NCBI GenBank assembly: GCA_003520455.1
Contig: DOUV01000227.1
Coordinates: 1-6,314 of the forward strand
DNA length: 6,314 nucleotides
From: Chloroflexota bacterium
GTDB lineage: Bacteria > Chloroflexota > Anaerolineae > Ardenticatenales > Ardenticatenaceae
Direction: 5' to 3'
The notes beneath the pieces were generated by a model, which made no database searches, was not told the DNA's origin, and saw nothing but the letters and a program-made list of their open reading frames with translations. Positions 1 through 5,537 of this stretch are shown piece after piece; position 1 is the first letter of the stretch; each line of letters starts with the position of its first letter. Both the position numbers and the translations under genes were made by a program.

Positions 1-1
1 G

Positions 2-400
2 GCCGATCTCGACGGCGCGGCGCGCACCCACGTCGCCGCGCCGGATGAGTTTGCCCAGTTAGACTACGCGACCCGCCTCGAGGCACTCCACATTGTCCTC
101 ACCGATGGCTGGCGCCGTCTCTTCGTGGCTGAGAATCCCAATGGTCAGATCGTTGCGGCCGCGCAGACCACTGCTGAGGCCCAGACCCTGGCAGTGATTG
201 GCGGCATCGTCACCGACCCCGCCTACCGGGGCCAGGGGTACGGCAAGGCGTGCACCGCCGCGCTCTGCGCCGAGCTCCTCGCCGAAGGCAAGGCCCCTTA
301 TCTGTTCTACAACAAGGCCAACGTCCCGGCCGCCCACGTCTACGCCGCCGTCGGCTTCGAGGTGATCGACGAGTGGATTCTGGCCGAACTCCGGCTGTAG
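2..400 (+). CDS. GNAT-family N-acetyltransferase, C-terminal part (5' end outside window)
   Basis: The reading frame is open from the first bases of the window to the TAG at 398-400, giving 132 residues with no start needed inside the window. It carries the acetyl-CoA binding signature of GNAT acetyltransferases: a beta strand (GGIVTDPAYR) followed by the pyrophosphate-binding loop RGQGYG (fragment residues about 76-81) and a long helix. The late-domain pattern follows, with an Asn (YNKANVPAAHVY) and GFEVIDEW, resembling the FR47-like subgroup. GNAT enzymes move an acetyl group from acetyl-CoA to an amine; the acceptor cannot be read from this fragment. A GTG at 125 is in frame, but starting there would cut off part of the fold, so the true start lies upstream of the window. 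The next gene, hisA, is 152 nt away and a functional link is not evident. Confidence 0.85.
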   Translation, partial: ADLDGAARTHVAAPDEFAQLDYATRLEALHIVLTDGWRRLFVAENPNGQIVAAAQTTAEAQTLAVIGGIVTDPAYRGQGYGKACTAALCAELLAEGKAPYLFYNKANVPAAHVYAAVGFEVIDEWILAELRL

Positions 401-462
401 GTGGGGTGCTTGCGCAATGTCTTTTTCTGTCATCACGTTTCACGACGAGAGATAGGGGATGA

Positions 463-526
463 GAGGTTGGAGATGGAGGTTCGCTGCAGAGGCCAGGCGC
501 GAGAACTAGCGTTCATCTCTCACCTC
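463..526 (+). repeat. Imperfect inverted repeat in the GNAT-hisA intergenic region
   Basis: The 152-nt gap (401-552) holds no gene. Its clearest structure is an inverted repeat: 463-477 (GAGGTTGGAGATGGA) can pair with 512-526 across a 34-nt loop, 15 positions with one T/C mismatch and two G-U pairs. It ends 16 nt before the hisA ribosome binding site, so in mRNA it would form a leader hairpin. It could be a regulator site, an attenuation-type element or a processing site; nothing in the sequence decides between these. No convincing -35/-10 pair was found here. A TTGCGCAA dyad (410-417) with a nearby T-run (422-426) just after the GNAT stop is too weak to call a terminator. Confidence 0.4.
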
Positions 527-552
527 CAATTGCCAGTTCGCAGGAGCGAGAG

Positions 553-1317
553 ATGATCATCTACCCCGCGATCGACCTCCGCCGCGGTCGCTGTGTTCGC
601 CTCCACCAGGGCGACCCCGCGGCCGAGACGGTGTACAGCGACGATCCGATTGCCACAGCGGAGCGTTGGGTGGCGGAGGGAGCCGAGTGGCTCCACGTCG
701 TCAACCTCGACGGGGCCTTCGAAGAGGCCAGCGACAACCCTCGCGCCGTCCGGGCAATCGCCCTGGCGGTGACGGTGCCTGTTCAGTTCGGCGGCGGGCT
801 GCGCACCCTCGACGAGATCGGCGCGGCCCTGGACTGGGGCGTCGCCCGGGTCGTCCTGGGCACAGTCGCGGTGCGTGAGCCCGAGATGGTCGCACAGGCC
901 GTCCGCCGCTTCGGCGGCGAGCGAATCGCTGTCGGCATCGATGCGCGAGACGGCAAGGTCGCGATCCGCGGCTGGCAGGAGCAGAGCACGTTGACGGCTC
1001 TTGAGTTGGCCGAGCGGGTCAAGGCGGCCGGTGTCGAGCGGATCGTCTATACTGACATCAGCCGCGACGGCACCCTCGCCGGACCTAACGTCGCCCGGAC
1101 CGGCGAACTGGCCCAGCAGAGCCACCTGCGCGTCATCGCCAGCGGCGGCGTTGGCTCGCTCGACGATCTGCGCCAGCTCCGCTGGATCGAGCCCTACGGT
1201 GTGGAGGGCGTTATCGTAGGCCAGGCCCTCTACACCGGGACCATCCGCCTCCCTGCAGCCCGCCGACTCCTGGAGAGCGAGATTCCACTCTTCAACGATG
1301 AGTTGCGTGATGGGTGA
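553..1317 (+). CDS. hisA: HisA, phosphoribosylformimino-5-aminoimidazole carboxamide ribotide isomerase
   Basis: HisA performs the Amadori isomerisation of ProFAR to PRFAR, the fourth step of histidine biosynthesis, in the cytoplasm. The 254-residue product has normal family length and a (beta/alpha)8-barrel pattern. It starts [10 protein letters not shown], placing the first catalytic Asp at D8, and the second is D130 in GIDARDGK. T167 and D169 in YTDISRDGT match the conserved T/D pair of the family. The two phosphate-binding loops are FGGGLR (79-84) and ASGGVGS (196-202). The start is well supported: AGGAG at 542-546 lies 6 nt before the ATG, and the protein begins with the family's usual first strand. 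HisA and HisF are half-barrel-duplicated homologues; the hisF here lies 700 nt downstream. This is the isomerase itself rather than the dual-substrate actinobacterial PriA, judged only by overall resemblance. Confidence 0.97.
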   Translation: MIIYPAIDLRRGRCVRLHQGDPAAETVYSDDPIATAERWVAEGAEWLHVVNLDGAFEEASDNPRAVRAIALAVTVPVQFGGGLRTLDEIGAALDWGVARVVLGTVAVREPEMVAQAVRRFGGERIAVGIDARDGKVAIRGWQEQSTLTALELAERVKAAGVERIVYTDISRDGTLAGPNVARTGELAQQSHLRVIASGGVGSLDDLRQLRWIEPYGVEGVIVGQALYTGTIRLPAARRLLESEIPLFNDELRDG

Positions 1318-1396
1318 GTTGGGCGAGGCATTGGCGTGCGGGTTTCGCGGCGGCGCGTCCGCGGATCACGTTTTCCCATTTCGCTCCGACTCCCGA

Positions 1397-1408
1397 TACA
1401 ATATGCCA
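1397..1408 (+). promoter_or_regulatory. Candidate -10 box for the Nudix gene, implying a leaderless mRNA
   Basis: TACAAT at 1397-1402 matches the -10 consensus at five of six positions. The Nudix ATG begins at 1408, about where transcription would start, and no Shine-Dalgarno sequence lies between. The same TACAAT hexamer occurs in the hisE promoter (6067-6072). No good -35 was found; TTTTCC at 1371 is too far away and a poor match. The box is directly visible; its use as a promoter is inferred. Confidence 0.45.
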
Positions 1409-1878
1409 TGATCGAGAATCCATACCCCGAGCCACAGACAGTGGCAATCGATCGCCTGCGAGTCGCCGTCACCGCGATCATCACCGATCGCGAGGGCCGT
1501 ATCCTCCTTCAGCAGCGGAGCGACAATGGCTACTGGGGGCTGCCGGGTGGCGGTGTGGAGCCCGGCGAGAGCGTCACGGCTGCCATTCAGCGCGAGGTGT
1601 GGGAAGAGACGGGCTACACCGTCGAGGTGGGCCGGCTGATTGGCGTCTACAGCGATCCGGCCATCCGCCAGGTGGTCCGCTACCCCGACGGCAACGTGAT
1701 CCACTACGTCACCTGCGCGTTCGTGTGCCGCCTCACCGGCGGCGAGCCCACCCTCAGCGACGAGACAGTCGCGCTTGCCTGGCACCCCCCGGAGGAGTTG
1801 CCAGAACCCTTCGTGCCCTCCCACCGCATTCGCCTCCACGATGCGCGCGCGCATCGTGAGGCTGCGTTCGTCCGCTAA
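1408..1878 (+). CDS. Nudix hydrolase
   Basis: Nudix enzymes hydrolyse nucleoside diphosphates linked to another group, using Mg2+ bound by the Nudix box. The complete box G-x5-E-x7-REV-x-EE-x-GY is present at residues 48-70 (G48, E54, R62-E63, E66-E67, G69), preceded by the typical GYWGLPGGGV. The 156-residue product is a single Nudix domain of usual size. I chose the ATG at 1408 because the first strand (RLRVAVTAIITDREGRILLQQR) begins some 17 residues later, as expected. An upstream in-frame GTG at 1336 would add 24 Arg-rich residues unlike the family and has no good ribosome binding site. The gene lies between hisA and hisF, but whether it serves the pathway (for example on PR-ATP or PR-AMP) or does general nucleotide clean-up cannot be told. 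The substrate is unknown. Confidence 0.92.
   Translation: MIENPYPEPQTVAIDRLRVAVTAIITDREGRILLQQRSDNGYWGLPGGGVEPGESVTAAIQREVWEETGYTVEVGRLIGVYSDPAIRQVVRYPDGNVIHYVTCAFVCRLTGGEPTLSDETVALAWHPPEELPEPFVPSHRIRLHDARAHREAAFVR
1837..1858. repeat. Perfect 22-bp palindrome inside the Nudix coding sequence
   Basis: The 11-nt half CACGATGCGCG is followed directly by its exact reverse complement, giving a 22-bp uninterrupted dyad with an alternating GCGCGCGC centre. It lies within the last 15 codons of the Nudix gene, in the poorly conserved tail, so little protein constraint explains it. It could be a dimeric DNA-binding site, a stem that slows or protects the transcript, or a site with potential for Z-DNA. 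No T-run follows, so it is not a standard terminator. Confidence 0.6.
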
Positions 1879-1883
1879 CTTCG

Positions 1884-1912
1884 TCTCTTCTCCATCCCAA
1901 GATGAGAAGAGG
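1884..1912 (+). repeat. Hairpin just after the Nudix stop, upstream of hisF
   Basis: TCTCTTCTC at 1884-1892 pairs with GAGAAGAGG at 1904-1912 (eight Watson-Crick pairs plus a terminal G-U) around an 11-nt loop, starting 5 nt after the Nudix stop. There is no T-run, so it is not a canonical Rho-independent terminator; it may be a 3'-end stabiliser or part of the hisF leader. The rest of the 139-nt gap to hisF (1879-2017) holds three CTGCG copies (1974, 1981, 1990) and no clear promoter. Confidence 0.45.
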
Positions 1913-2017
1913 AGGGAGGCGGAATGAGCAAGGGGACACTTCCACCCGCCAATGACGTGGGATTCTCGCTTCACTGCGGACTGCGTTAGCTGCGAAGACT
2001 TTTCTGATCGAGGAACC

Positions 2018-2776
2018 ATGCTTGCCAAACGTATCATTCCTTGCCTGGATGTGAAAGATGGCCGGGTGGTCAAAGGCATCAACTTCGTGAACCTGCGCGA
2101 CGCGGGCGACCCCGTCGAGCAAGCGATTGTCTACGACCGCGAGCGCGCCGATGAGCTGGTGTTCCTCGACATCTCTGCAACCAACGAGGGGCGCGAAATC
2201 ATGCGCGAGGTTGTGCGCCACGTGGCCGATGCCGTCTTCATTCCCTTCACTGTCGGCGGCGGTATCCGCACCACCGAGGACATGCGCAACCTCCTGGCCG
2301 CAGGCGCCGACAAGATCAGCGTCAACAGCGCCGCCGTCCGCGATCCAGCCTTGATCAGTCGTGGCGCCGAGCGCTTCGGCTCCCAGTGCGTCGTCGTCGC
2401 CATCGACGCCCGCCGACGCCCGGAGGGGTGGTGGGAGGTTGTAGTGAACGGTGGGCGCATCCCCACGGGCCTCGACGCGGTGGAGTGGGCCCGGCGGGCG
2501 GAGGCCTTCGGGGCGGGCGAAGTCCTGTTAACCAGCATGGACGCCGACGGCACCGCCGAGGGCTACGACATTCCCCTCACGCGCGCCATCAGCCAGGCCG
2601 TCTCGATCCCGGTGATTGCGAGTGGTGGCGCCGGCCGCAAGGAAGATTTCCTGGCCGCCCTCACCGAAGGGAGGGCCGACGCGGCGCTGGCGGCCACGCT
2701 CTTCCACTATAAACAGTTGACCGTCGGCGAGGTCAAAGCTTTCTTGCGCATGCACGGCCTGCCCGTACGACCGTAA
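2018..2776 (+). CDS. hisF: HisF, imidazole glycerol phosphate synthase cyclase subunit
   Basis: HisF joins ammonia to PRFAR and cleaves it to imidazole glycerol phosphate and AICAR; the ammonia comes from its glutaminase partner HisH. The product is 252 residues, typical for the family. Catalytic D11 ([11 protein letters not shown]) and D130 (VVAIDAR) are present, as are the phosphate loops VGGGIR (79-84) and ASGGAG (201-206). The ammonia-gate residues known from the Thermotoga enzyme also align: R5, E46, K99 and E168. The start is the ATG at 2018 because [12 protein letters not shown] is the family's standard N-terminus; the frame stays open back to 1952, but the extra 22 residues look non-coding. 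GAGG at 2010-2013 serves as ribosome binding site with short spacing. It heads an apparent operon ending in hisI. No hisH is in the window. Confidence 0.97.
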   Translation: MLAKRIIPCLDVKDGRVVKGINFVNLRDAGDPVEQAIVYDRERADELVFLDISATNEGREIMREVVRHVADAVFIPFTVGGGIRTTEDMRNLLAAGADKISVNSAAVRDPALISRGAERFGSQCVVVAIDARRRPEGWWEVVVNGGRIPTGLDAVEWARRAEAFGAGEVLLTSMDADGTAEGYDIPLTRAISQAVSIPVIASGGAGRKEDFLAALTEGRADAALAATLFHYKQLTVGEVKAFLRMHGLPVRP

Positions 2777-2812
2777 CGACATCGTGGCCATCCCCAAACA
2801 GGAGACGCTGGA

Positions 2813-3109
2813 ATGGATGAACCATCGCTCGACGACCCGCTGGCGCCGGTAGAGGTTGAGATTCGTGCCCTGATTGTGGGGTGGCGCCAGACCCTCGGCG
2901 GCCCACCCAAAAATGACCTCACCCAGGCCCTGATCGCGACCTACAACACTCTGGACCGGCGCGAGGCCCAGATCGCTCAACTCCAACCCAACGTCCAGTA
3001 CGCTGCGCCGCTGCGCGAGACGCTCGAGGGCCTGCTGGTGGAGCGTGACCGGCTTCGCACTCGCCTCGCTGATCTCTACACACGCTGGCGCGCGGTGTAC
3101 GGAGCCTGA
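2813..3109 (+). CDS. Small charged protein of unknown function, probable C-terminal coiled coil
   Basis: I do not recognise this 98-residue protein. GGAG at 2801-2804 lies 8 nt before the ATG, and its stop is 3 nt from the start of the MGMT-like gene, so the two are very likely translated together. It is rich in Leu, Arg, Glu and Ala. Residues about 47-60 and 64-95 (ending LVERDRLRTRLADLYTRWRAV) look amphipathic and suited to a short coiled coil or helical hairpin, with a Pro-Asn break between. A Pro-rich loop (GGPPKND, 29-35) divides it from the N-terminal acidic stretch. There is no signal peptide, membrane span or Cys cluster. Position between hisF and the MGMT-like gene suggests a small cytoplasmic accessory protein; that is a guess from context. 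Confidence 0.75.
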   Translation: MDEPSLDDPLAPVEVEIRALIVGWRQTLGGPPKNDLTQALIATYNTLDRREAQIAQLQPNVQYAAPLRETLEGLLVERDRLRTRLADLYTRWRAVYGA

Positions 3110-3112
3110 CCG

Positions 3113-3505
3113 ATGCCCCCCTGCCCTCCCGACCGGACCACCTGGACGGCGCTCAGCCTGTTCGAGCGGATCCATCTTGTCGTCGCCTGCGTGCCTCCGG
3201 GCAATGTCGCGACCTACGGCCAGATCGCGATCATCGCCTGCGGCACGATCCGCGGCGCCCGAACTGTAGGCTGGTCGCTCCACGGTCTGACCGATGCCCA
3301 GGCTGAGGTCATTCCCTGGTGGCGCATCATCAACGCTCAGGGACGTATCAGCACCTCCTGTCGCGAGCACTCCGCCGAACTCCAACGCCAACTGCTCGAG
3401 GCCGAGGGCATCGTGTTCGACGCCAACGGGCGCACCTCTCTCGCCGACTACGCCTGGCCGGTGGCGAGTGAGGCTATGTTCTTTGCCCAACTCAGTAGCA
3501 CGTAG
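3113..3505 (+). CDS. MGMT/alkyltransferase-like DNA-binding protein lacking the catalytic Cys (PWWR)
   Basis: The 130-residue protein matches the C-terminal DNA-binding domain of O6-alkylguanine-DNA alkyltransferases. Visible family landmarks are [13 protein letters not shown] (28-39; Y35 corresponds to human Y114), the recognition helix [10 protein letters not shown] with Arg finger R50, and the active-site region [14 protein letters not shown] (67-80). In MGMT this region reads PCHRV, with Cys accepting the alkyl group. Here Cys is W69 and His is W70, so it cannot repair DNA by alkyl transfer. Alkyltransferase-like (ATL) proteins with PWHR or PAHR bind O6-alkylguanine and hand the lesion to nucleotide excision repair, and the same role is plausible here. 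It sits 3 nt after the unknown 98-aa gene and 37 nt before hisI, so it should be co-expressed with his genes. Family assignment is firm; the ATL-type role is inferred. Confidence 0.88.
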   Translation: MPPCPPDRTTWTALSLFERIHLVVACVPPGNVATYGQIAIIACGTIRGARTVGWSLHGLTDAQAEVIPWWRIINAQGRISTSCREHSAELQRQLLEAEGIVFDANGRTSLADYAWPVASEAMFFAQLSST

Positions 3506-3542
3506 CAAATCGCTTCCGGCGACAGCCTCCCACGGGGTACCC

Positions 3543-3926
3543 ATGACTCAGCACTCAGAACTCGATCCTCAGCAGTCGGCACCCGCCGATCCCGCCGCCC
3601 TGATCCACTGGGACGAGCGTGGTCTGGTCCCGGCGATCGTCCAGGATCACGCCACGGGCCAGGTGCTGATGCTGGCCTACATGAACGCCGAGGCCCTCCG
3701 CACCACCCTGACCACCGGCGAGGCCCATTTCTGGAGTCGCAGCCGCCGGGCGCTCTGGCACAAAGGCGCCACCAGCGGCAACGTCCAGCGTGTCCAGGAA
3801 GTGCGCTACGACTGCGACGCCGATACCCTCCTCTTGCTGGTCGTGCCGTCGGGGCCCGCCTGCCATACCGGCCAGACCACTTGCTTCTTCCGCACGCTCG
3901 CTCAGAAGGCAGACGAGGTGGCTTGA
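3543..3926 (+). CDS. hisI: HisI, phosphoribosyl-AMP cyclohydrolase
   Basis: HisI opens the adenine ring of PR-AMP to give ProFAR, the third step of histidine biosynthesis and the substrate of HisA. The 127-residue product is a stand-alone HisI of usual length. It shows the conserved [18 protein letters not shown] block (63-80), the metal-binding DCDAD (90-94: D90, C91, D92, D94) and the [11 protein letters not shown] motif whose C107 and C114, with C91, form the family's zinc site. The ATG at 3543 was chosen because the conserved domain begins about 20 residues later; the frame stays open back to 3294, but that part overlaps the MGMT-like gene and is not HisI-like. Ribosome binding is weak (GGGGT around 3535). 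In many bacteria hisI is fused to hisE; here hisE is separate, about 2.2 kb downstream. Confidence 0.96.
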   Translation: MTQHSELDPQQSAPADPAALIHWDERGLVPAIVQDHATGQVLMLAYMNAEALRTTLTTGEAHFWSRSRRALWHKGATSGNVQRVQEVRYDCDADTLLLLVVPSGPACHTGQTTCFFRTLAQKADEVA

Positions 3927-3962
3927 GACGCTGACAAGGGGCTCTCCATGTCGATCATTTCA

Positions 3963-3987
3963 CCGGATTGGCCCGTCCTCCAACCGG
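3963..3987 (+). repeat. Hairpin downstream of hisI overlapping a candidate promoter
   Basis: CCGGATTGG (3963-3971) can pair with CCAACCGG (3980-3987) with one bulged A and an 8-nt loop. It lies 37 nt after the hisI stop and has no T-run, so it is at best a weak or Rho-type 3' end for the hisF-hisI operon. It overlaps the -35 and spacer of the candidate promoter at 3968-3995, so it could instead act as an operator there. Confidence 0.4.
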
Positions 3988-3995
3988 ACTGTAAT
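3968..3995 (+). promoter_or_regulatory. Candidate sigma-70-type promoter for the DUF2795 unit
   Basis: TTGGCC (3968-3973), a 16-nt spacer, and TGTAAT (3990-3995; five of six consensus positions). Transcription would begin near 4002. The same TTGGCC -35 hexamer is seen in the XRE-gene promoter on the other strand. The position just after the hisI operon and before a non-coding leader fits a new transcription unit. Not experimentally supported. Confidence 0.5.
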
Positions 3996-4001
3996 GCCCC
4001 C

Positions 4002-4204
4002 CACGCCATGCGGGGCGTAGGCCTGGTCCGGAATTTGCTCCGCCATCGATGGAACACCGTCACCCGGCGACCGCCGGCTCGGACCTGCGAAACCCGGGTG
4101 TGAGAACGGTCTGCTCTGGCGGACCGAAGAGGTTCGCTGGTGCAACGTGCCGAGACGGACGGGTCGCCACCCTGCCGGTTGGCAGATGGAAAGGAAAACG
4201 AAGG
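4002..4204 (+). ncRNA. Candidate structured 5' leader / regulatory RNA upstream of the DUF2795 gene
   Basis: This roughly 200-nt stretch has no credible reading frame and does not match any RNA family I can recall (not SRP, RNase P, 6S, tmRNA, or the common riboswitches by motif). It is dense in helices: CCGGC-GACC-GCCGG (4064-4077), CGGTCTG-loop-CGGACCG (4107-4126), and CTGCC-GGTT-GGCAG (4172-4185), plus the dyads CCATCGATGG (4043-4052) and ACCCGGGT (4092-4099). Some partners compete: GGTCCG (4025-4030) can pair with CGGACC at 4080-4085 or at 4120-4125, and GGCGACC (4066-4072) with GGTCGCC (4162-4168). The last hairpin ends about 16 nt before the AAGG ribosome binding site (4201-4204). GC content alone yields many short helices in such DNA, so this is a candidate only. 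Confidence 0.4.
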
Positions 4205-4693
4205 ATGGCCAGCGAGAAGCAACGGCCCTACGATGCGTCTGACCTCAAAGAGTTGATGGACAACGCGGGCGAATGGGCCAAAAATTGGGGCGATGTTTTG
4301 CAATACCTTCGTGGCCCGGCCCAATACGACGCGGACTTTGCAAAGGATGAAGTGCCGGCTCTGATGAAGGATGTTGAGAACTTGAAACAACGCAGGGTCA
4401 AGTTCACGACCGACTATCGCAAGATGTGGAAGGAGATTAGCGGTGAGGAAGGGAAGAACCTCCCGCCGCCGGAGGACGTGAAAAAGAGCGCCACCAATCC
4501 CGTCGAGCTCGAGGACAAGTACCTGAAAGGGCTCAAGTTTCCTGCCTCCACATCCGACGTCATCGCGAACGCGAAGAGCCACAACGCGCCCGAACGTGTT
4601 ATGGATGTTCTGAAACGTATCGACGACGAGCAATACCAGAACATGGGACGCCTGCTGGAGTCGGTCGGCGATGAAACCCGGGACCACGACTGA
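4205..4693 (+). CDS. DUF2795-domain protein
   Basis: The 162-residue product has a C-terminal segment (about 103-150: YLKGLKFPAS, then NAKSHNAPERVMDVLKRIDD and EQY) that fits the DUF2795 pattern as I remember it: a short helical domain with FPAS/T, a hydrophobic helix, APE-V and a D-x-x-Y ending. The function of that family is not established. The N-terminal part is highly charged and helical, with a similar but weaker start (VLQYLRGPAQY, 31-41) that might be a second, degenerate copy. No membrane span, signal peptide or catalytic motif is evident. I chose the ATG at 4205 with AAGG immediately upstream, because the in-frame extension to 4049 is Arg/Gly-rich and overlaps the structured leader. 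Codon use is richer in A than its neighbours (many AAG, GAA, AAA), consistent with a different history. The gene has its own candidate promoter and terminator. Confidence 0.82.
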   Translation: MASEKQRPYDASDLKELMDNAGEWAKNWGDVLQYLRGPAQYDADFAKDEVPALMKDVENLKQRRVKFTTDYRKMWKEISGEEGKNLPPPEDVKKSATNPVELEDKYLKGLKFPASTSDVIANAKSHNAPERVMDVLKRIDDEQYQNMGRLLESVGDETRDHD

Positions 4694-4710
4694 AACCCTG
4701 CCGGCACAAG

Positions 4711-4740
4711 AGGGGCGGCCCATAGGGTCGCCCTTTTCGT
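4711..4740 (+). terminator. Rho-independent terminator after the DUF2795 gene
   Basis: GGGCGGCCC (4713-4721) pairs with GGGTCGCCC (4725-4733), nine pairs with one G-U, around a 3-nt ATA loop, followed at once by TTTT (4734-4737) and CGTT. It lies 19 nt after the DUF2795 stop. On the opposite strand the stem is followed only by CTCTT, so it may also help end rpsD transcription, but weakly. Confidence 0.88.
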
Positions 4741-4808
4741 TCATGACGTCCACTCTCGCAAGCGGCAAGCCCGCGACCAGCGGCCACGGGCGCTGTTATC
4801 TGGCGATG

Positions 4809-5411
4809 CTAGCGCGAGTAGAACTCGACGATCAATTGCTCGTTAATATCCTGATCGATCTCCTCCCGGTTCGGCTCGCGGACCACCCGCCCGGTACCAT
4901 CCTGGCGCTCCAGCCAGCCAGGCACCAGGGGTGGATTCTCGAGCAGTTCCTGGATGTCCGGGATCTCCCGCGCGCTCTCTTTCAACTCGATTACCTGTCC
5001 CGGCTCGACCAGATACGATGGGATGTCCACACGCTGCCCGTCCACCCACACATGGCGATGGTTGACGAGTTGGCGCGCCTGAGGGCGACTGCGGGCAAAG
5101 CCCAGCCGGTAGACGACGTTATCCAGGCGGCGCTCGAGCAGTTTCAGCAGTTCCTCACCGGTCAACCCGCGGGCGTGCTGCGCCATCGCGAAGAAGCGCC
5201 GGAACTGTCCCTCGCGCATCCCGTACATCCGCTTGACCTTCTGCTTCTCGCGAAGCTGCCGGCCATACTCGGAGAGCCGGCGCCGCATCTTGCCGCCATG
5301 CATCCCAGGTGGCTGATTCAGCCGGCGCTCCAGGCTTGCCCCGCCGGTGCCAAACAGATCTTTCCCCTCGCGCCTGGATAACTTGTGCTTCGGTCCTCGA
5401 TCGCGTCCCAT
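4809..5411 (-). CDS. rpsD: Ribosomal protein S4 (uS4)
   Basis: S4 is a primary binder of 16S rRNA that nucleates assembly of the 30S subunit. The product is 200 residues, typical length. It begins MGRDRGPKHKLSRREG and carries the conserved GMHGGKMRRRLSEYGRQLREKQK-type segment near 36-58 and the S4 RNA-binding domain at about 93-157 (RRLDNVVYRLGFA, RSRPQARQLVNHRHV, VEPGQVIEL). The N-terminus lacks the zinc-binding Cys cluster, so this is the Cys-free form. The ATG is preceded by GGAGGAG (complement of 5421-5427). No rpsM, rpsK or rpoA lies nearby, so the gene is outside the alpha operon; it is either a relocated single copy or a second paralogue. It lies 126 nt downstream of the XRE gene on the same strand. 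Confidence 0.97.
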   Translation of the reverse strand: MGRDRGPKHKLSRREGKDLFGTGGASLERRLNQPPGMHGGKMRRRLSEYGRQLREKQKVKRMYGMREGQFRRFFAMAQHARGLTGEELLKLLERRLDNVVYRLGFARSRPQARQLVNHRHVWVDGQRVDIPSYLVEPGQVIELKESAREIPDIQELLENPPLVPGWLERQDGTGRVVREPNREEIDQDINEQLIVEFYSR

Positions 5412-5537
5412 CGCTTCTCACTCCTCCGCTTGCGTACCACTGGCTATCCAGCAAGATGGGTACCAGAACAGGGCAGGCGAGGGTCGTATCCACCGGTCCG
5501 CGGAACCGCACAACACTCTCACCCGATCACTCTGGAT
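5412..5537 (-). promoter_or_regulatory. Candidate rpsD leader with nested inverted repeats
   Basis: In the 126 nt between the XRE stop and rpsD, GTACC (5434-5438) pairs with GGTAC (5459-5463), enclosing the small stem CTGG/CCAG (5440-5443 with 5448-5451). A GC-rich near-dyad surrounds 5494-5506. Free-standing rpsD genes elsewhere are autoregulated by S4 binding to a folded leader, so this is a natural place to look, but I cannot match the fold to a known S4 leader. No convincing promoter was found; TTGTGC with a poor GATACG box is the best candidate, so rpsD may be read from the XRE promoter. Confidence 0.3.

Noticed and set aside
410..426. TTGCGCAA dyad followed by TTTTT as a GNAT terminator
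   Set aside because: The dyad has no loop and only four pairs, too weak for a terminator.
1336..1407. GTG start for the Nudix protein
   Set aside because: It adds 24 Arg-rich residues not typical of the family and lacks a good ribosome binding site; not fully excluded.
1974..1994. Three CTGCG copies before hisF as regulator repeats
   Set aside because: The pentamer is short, spacing is irregular, and GC-rich sequence makes it likely by chance.
2528..3544. Minus-strand open frame of 338 codons
   Set aside because: It lies opposite hisF, the small protein and the MGMT-like gene, resembles no family, and is the usual antisense open frame of GC-rich DNA.
3902..4768. Minus-strand open frame of 288 codons
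   Set aside because: It runs antisense through the DUF2795 gene, its leader and its terminator; the plus-strand gene has a ribosome binding site and a terminator in the right direction.
4671..5381. Plus-strand open frame of 236 codons
   Set aside because: It is the antisense shadow of rpsD, whose identity is certain.
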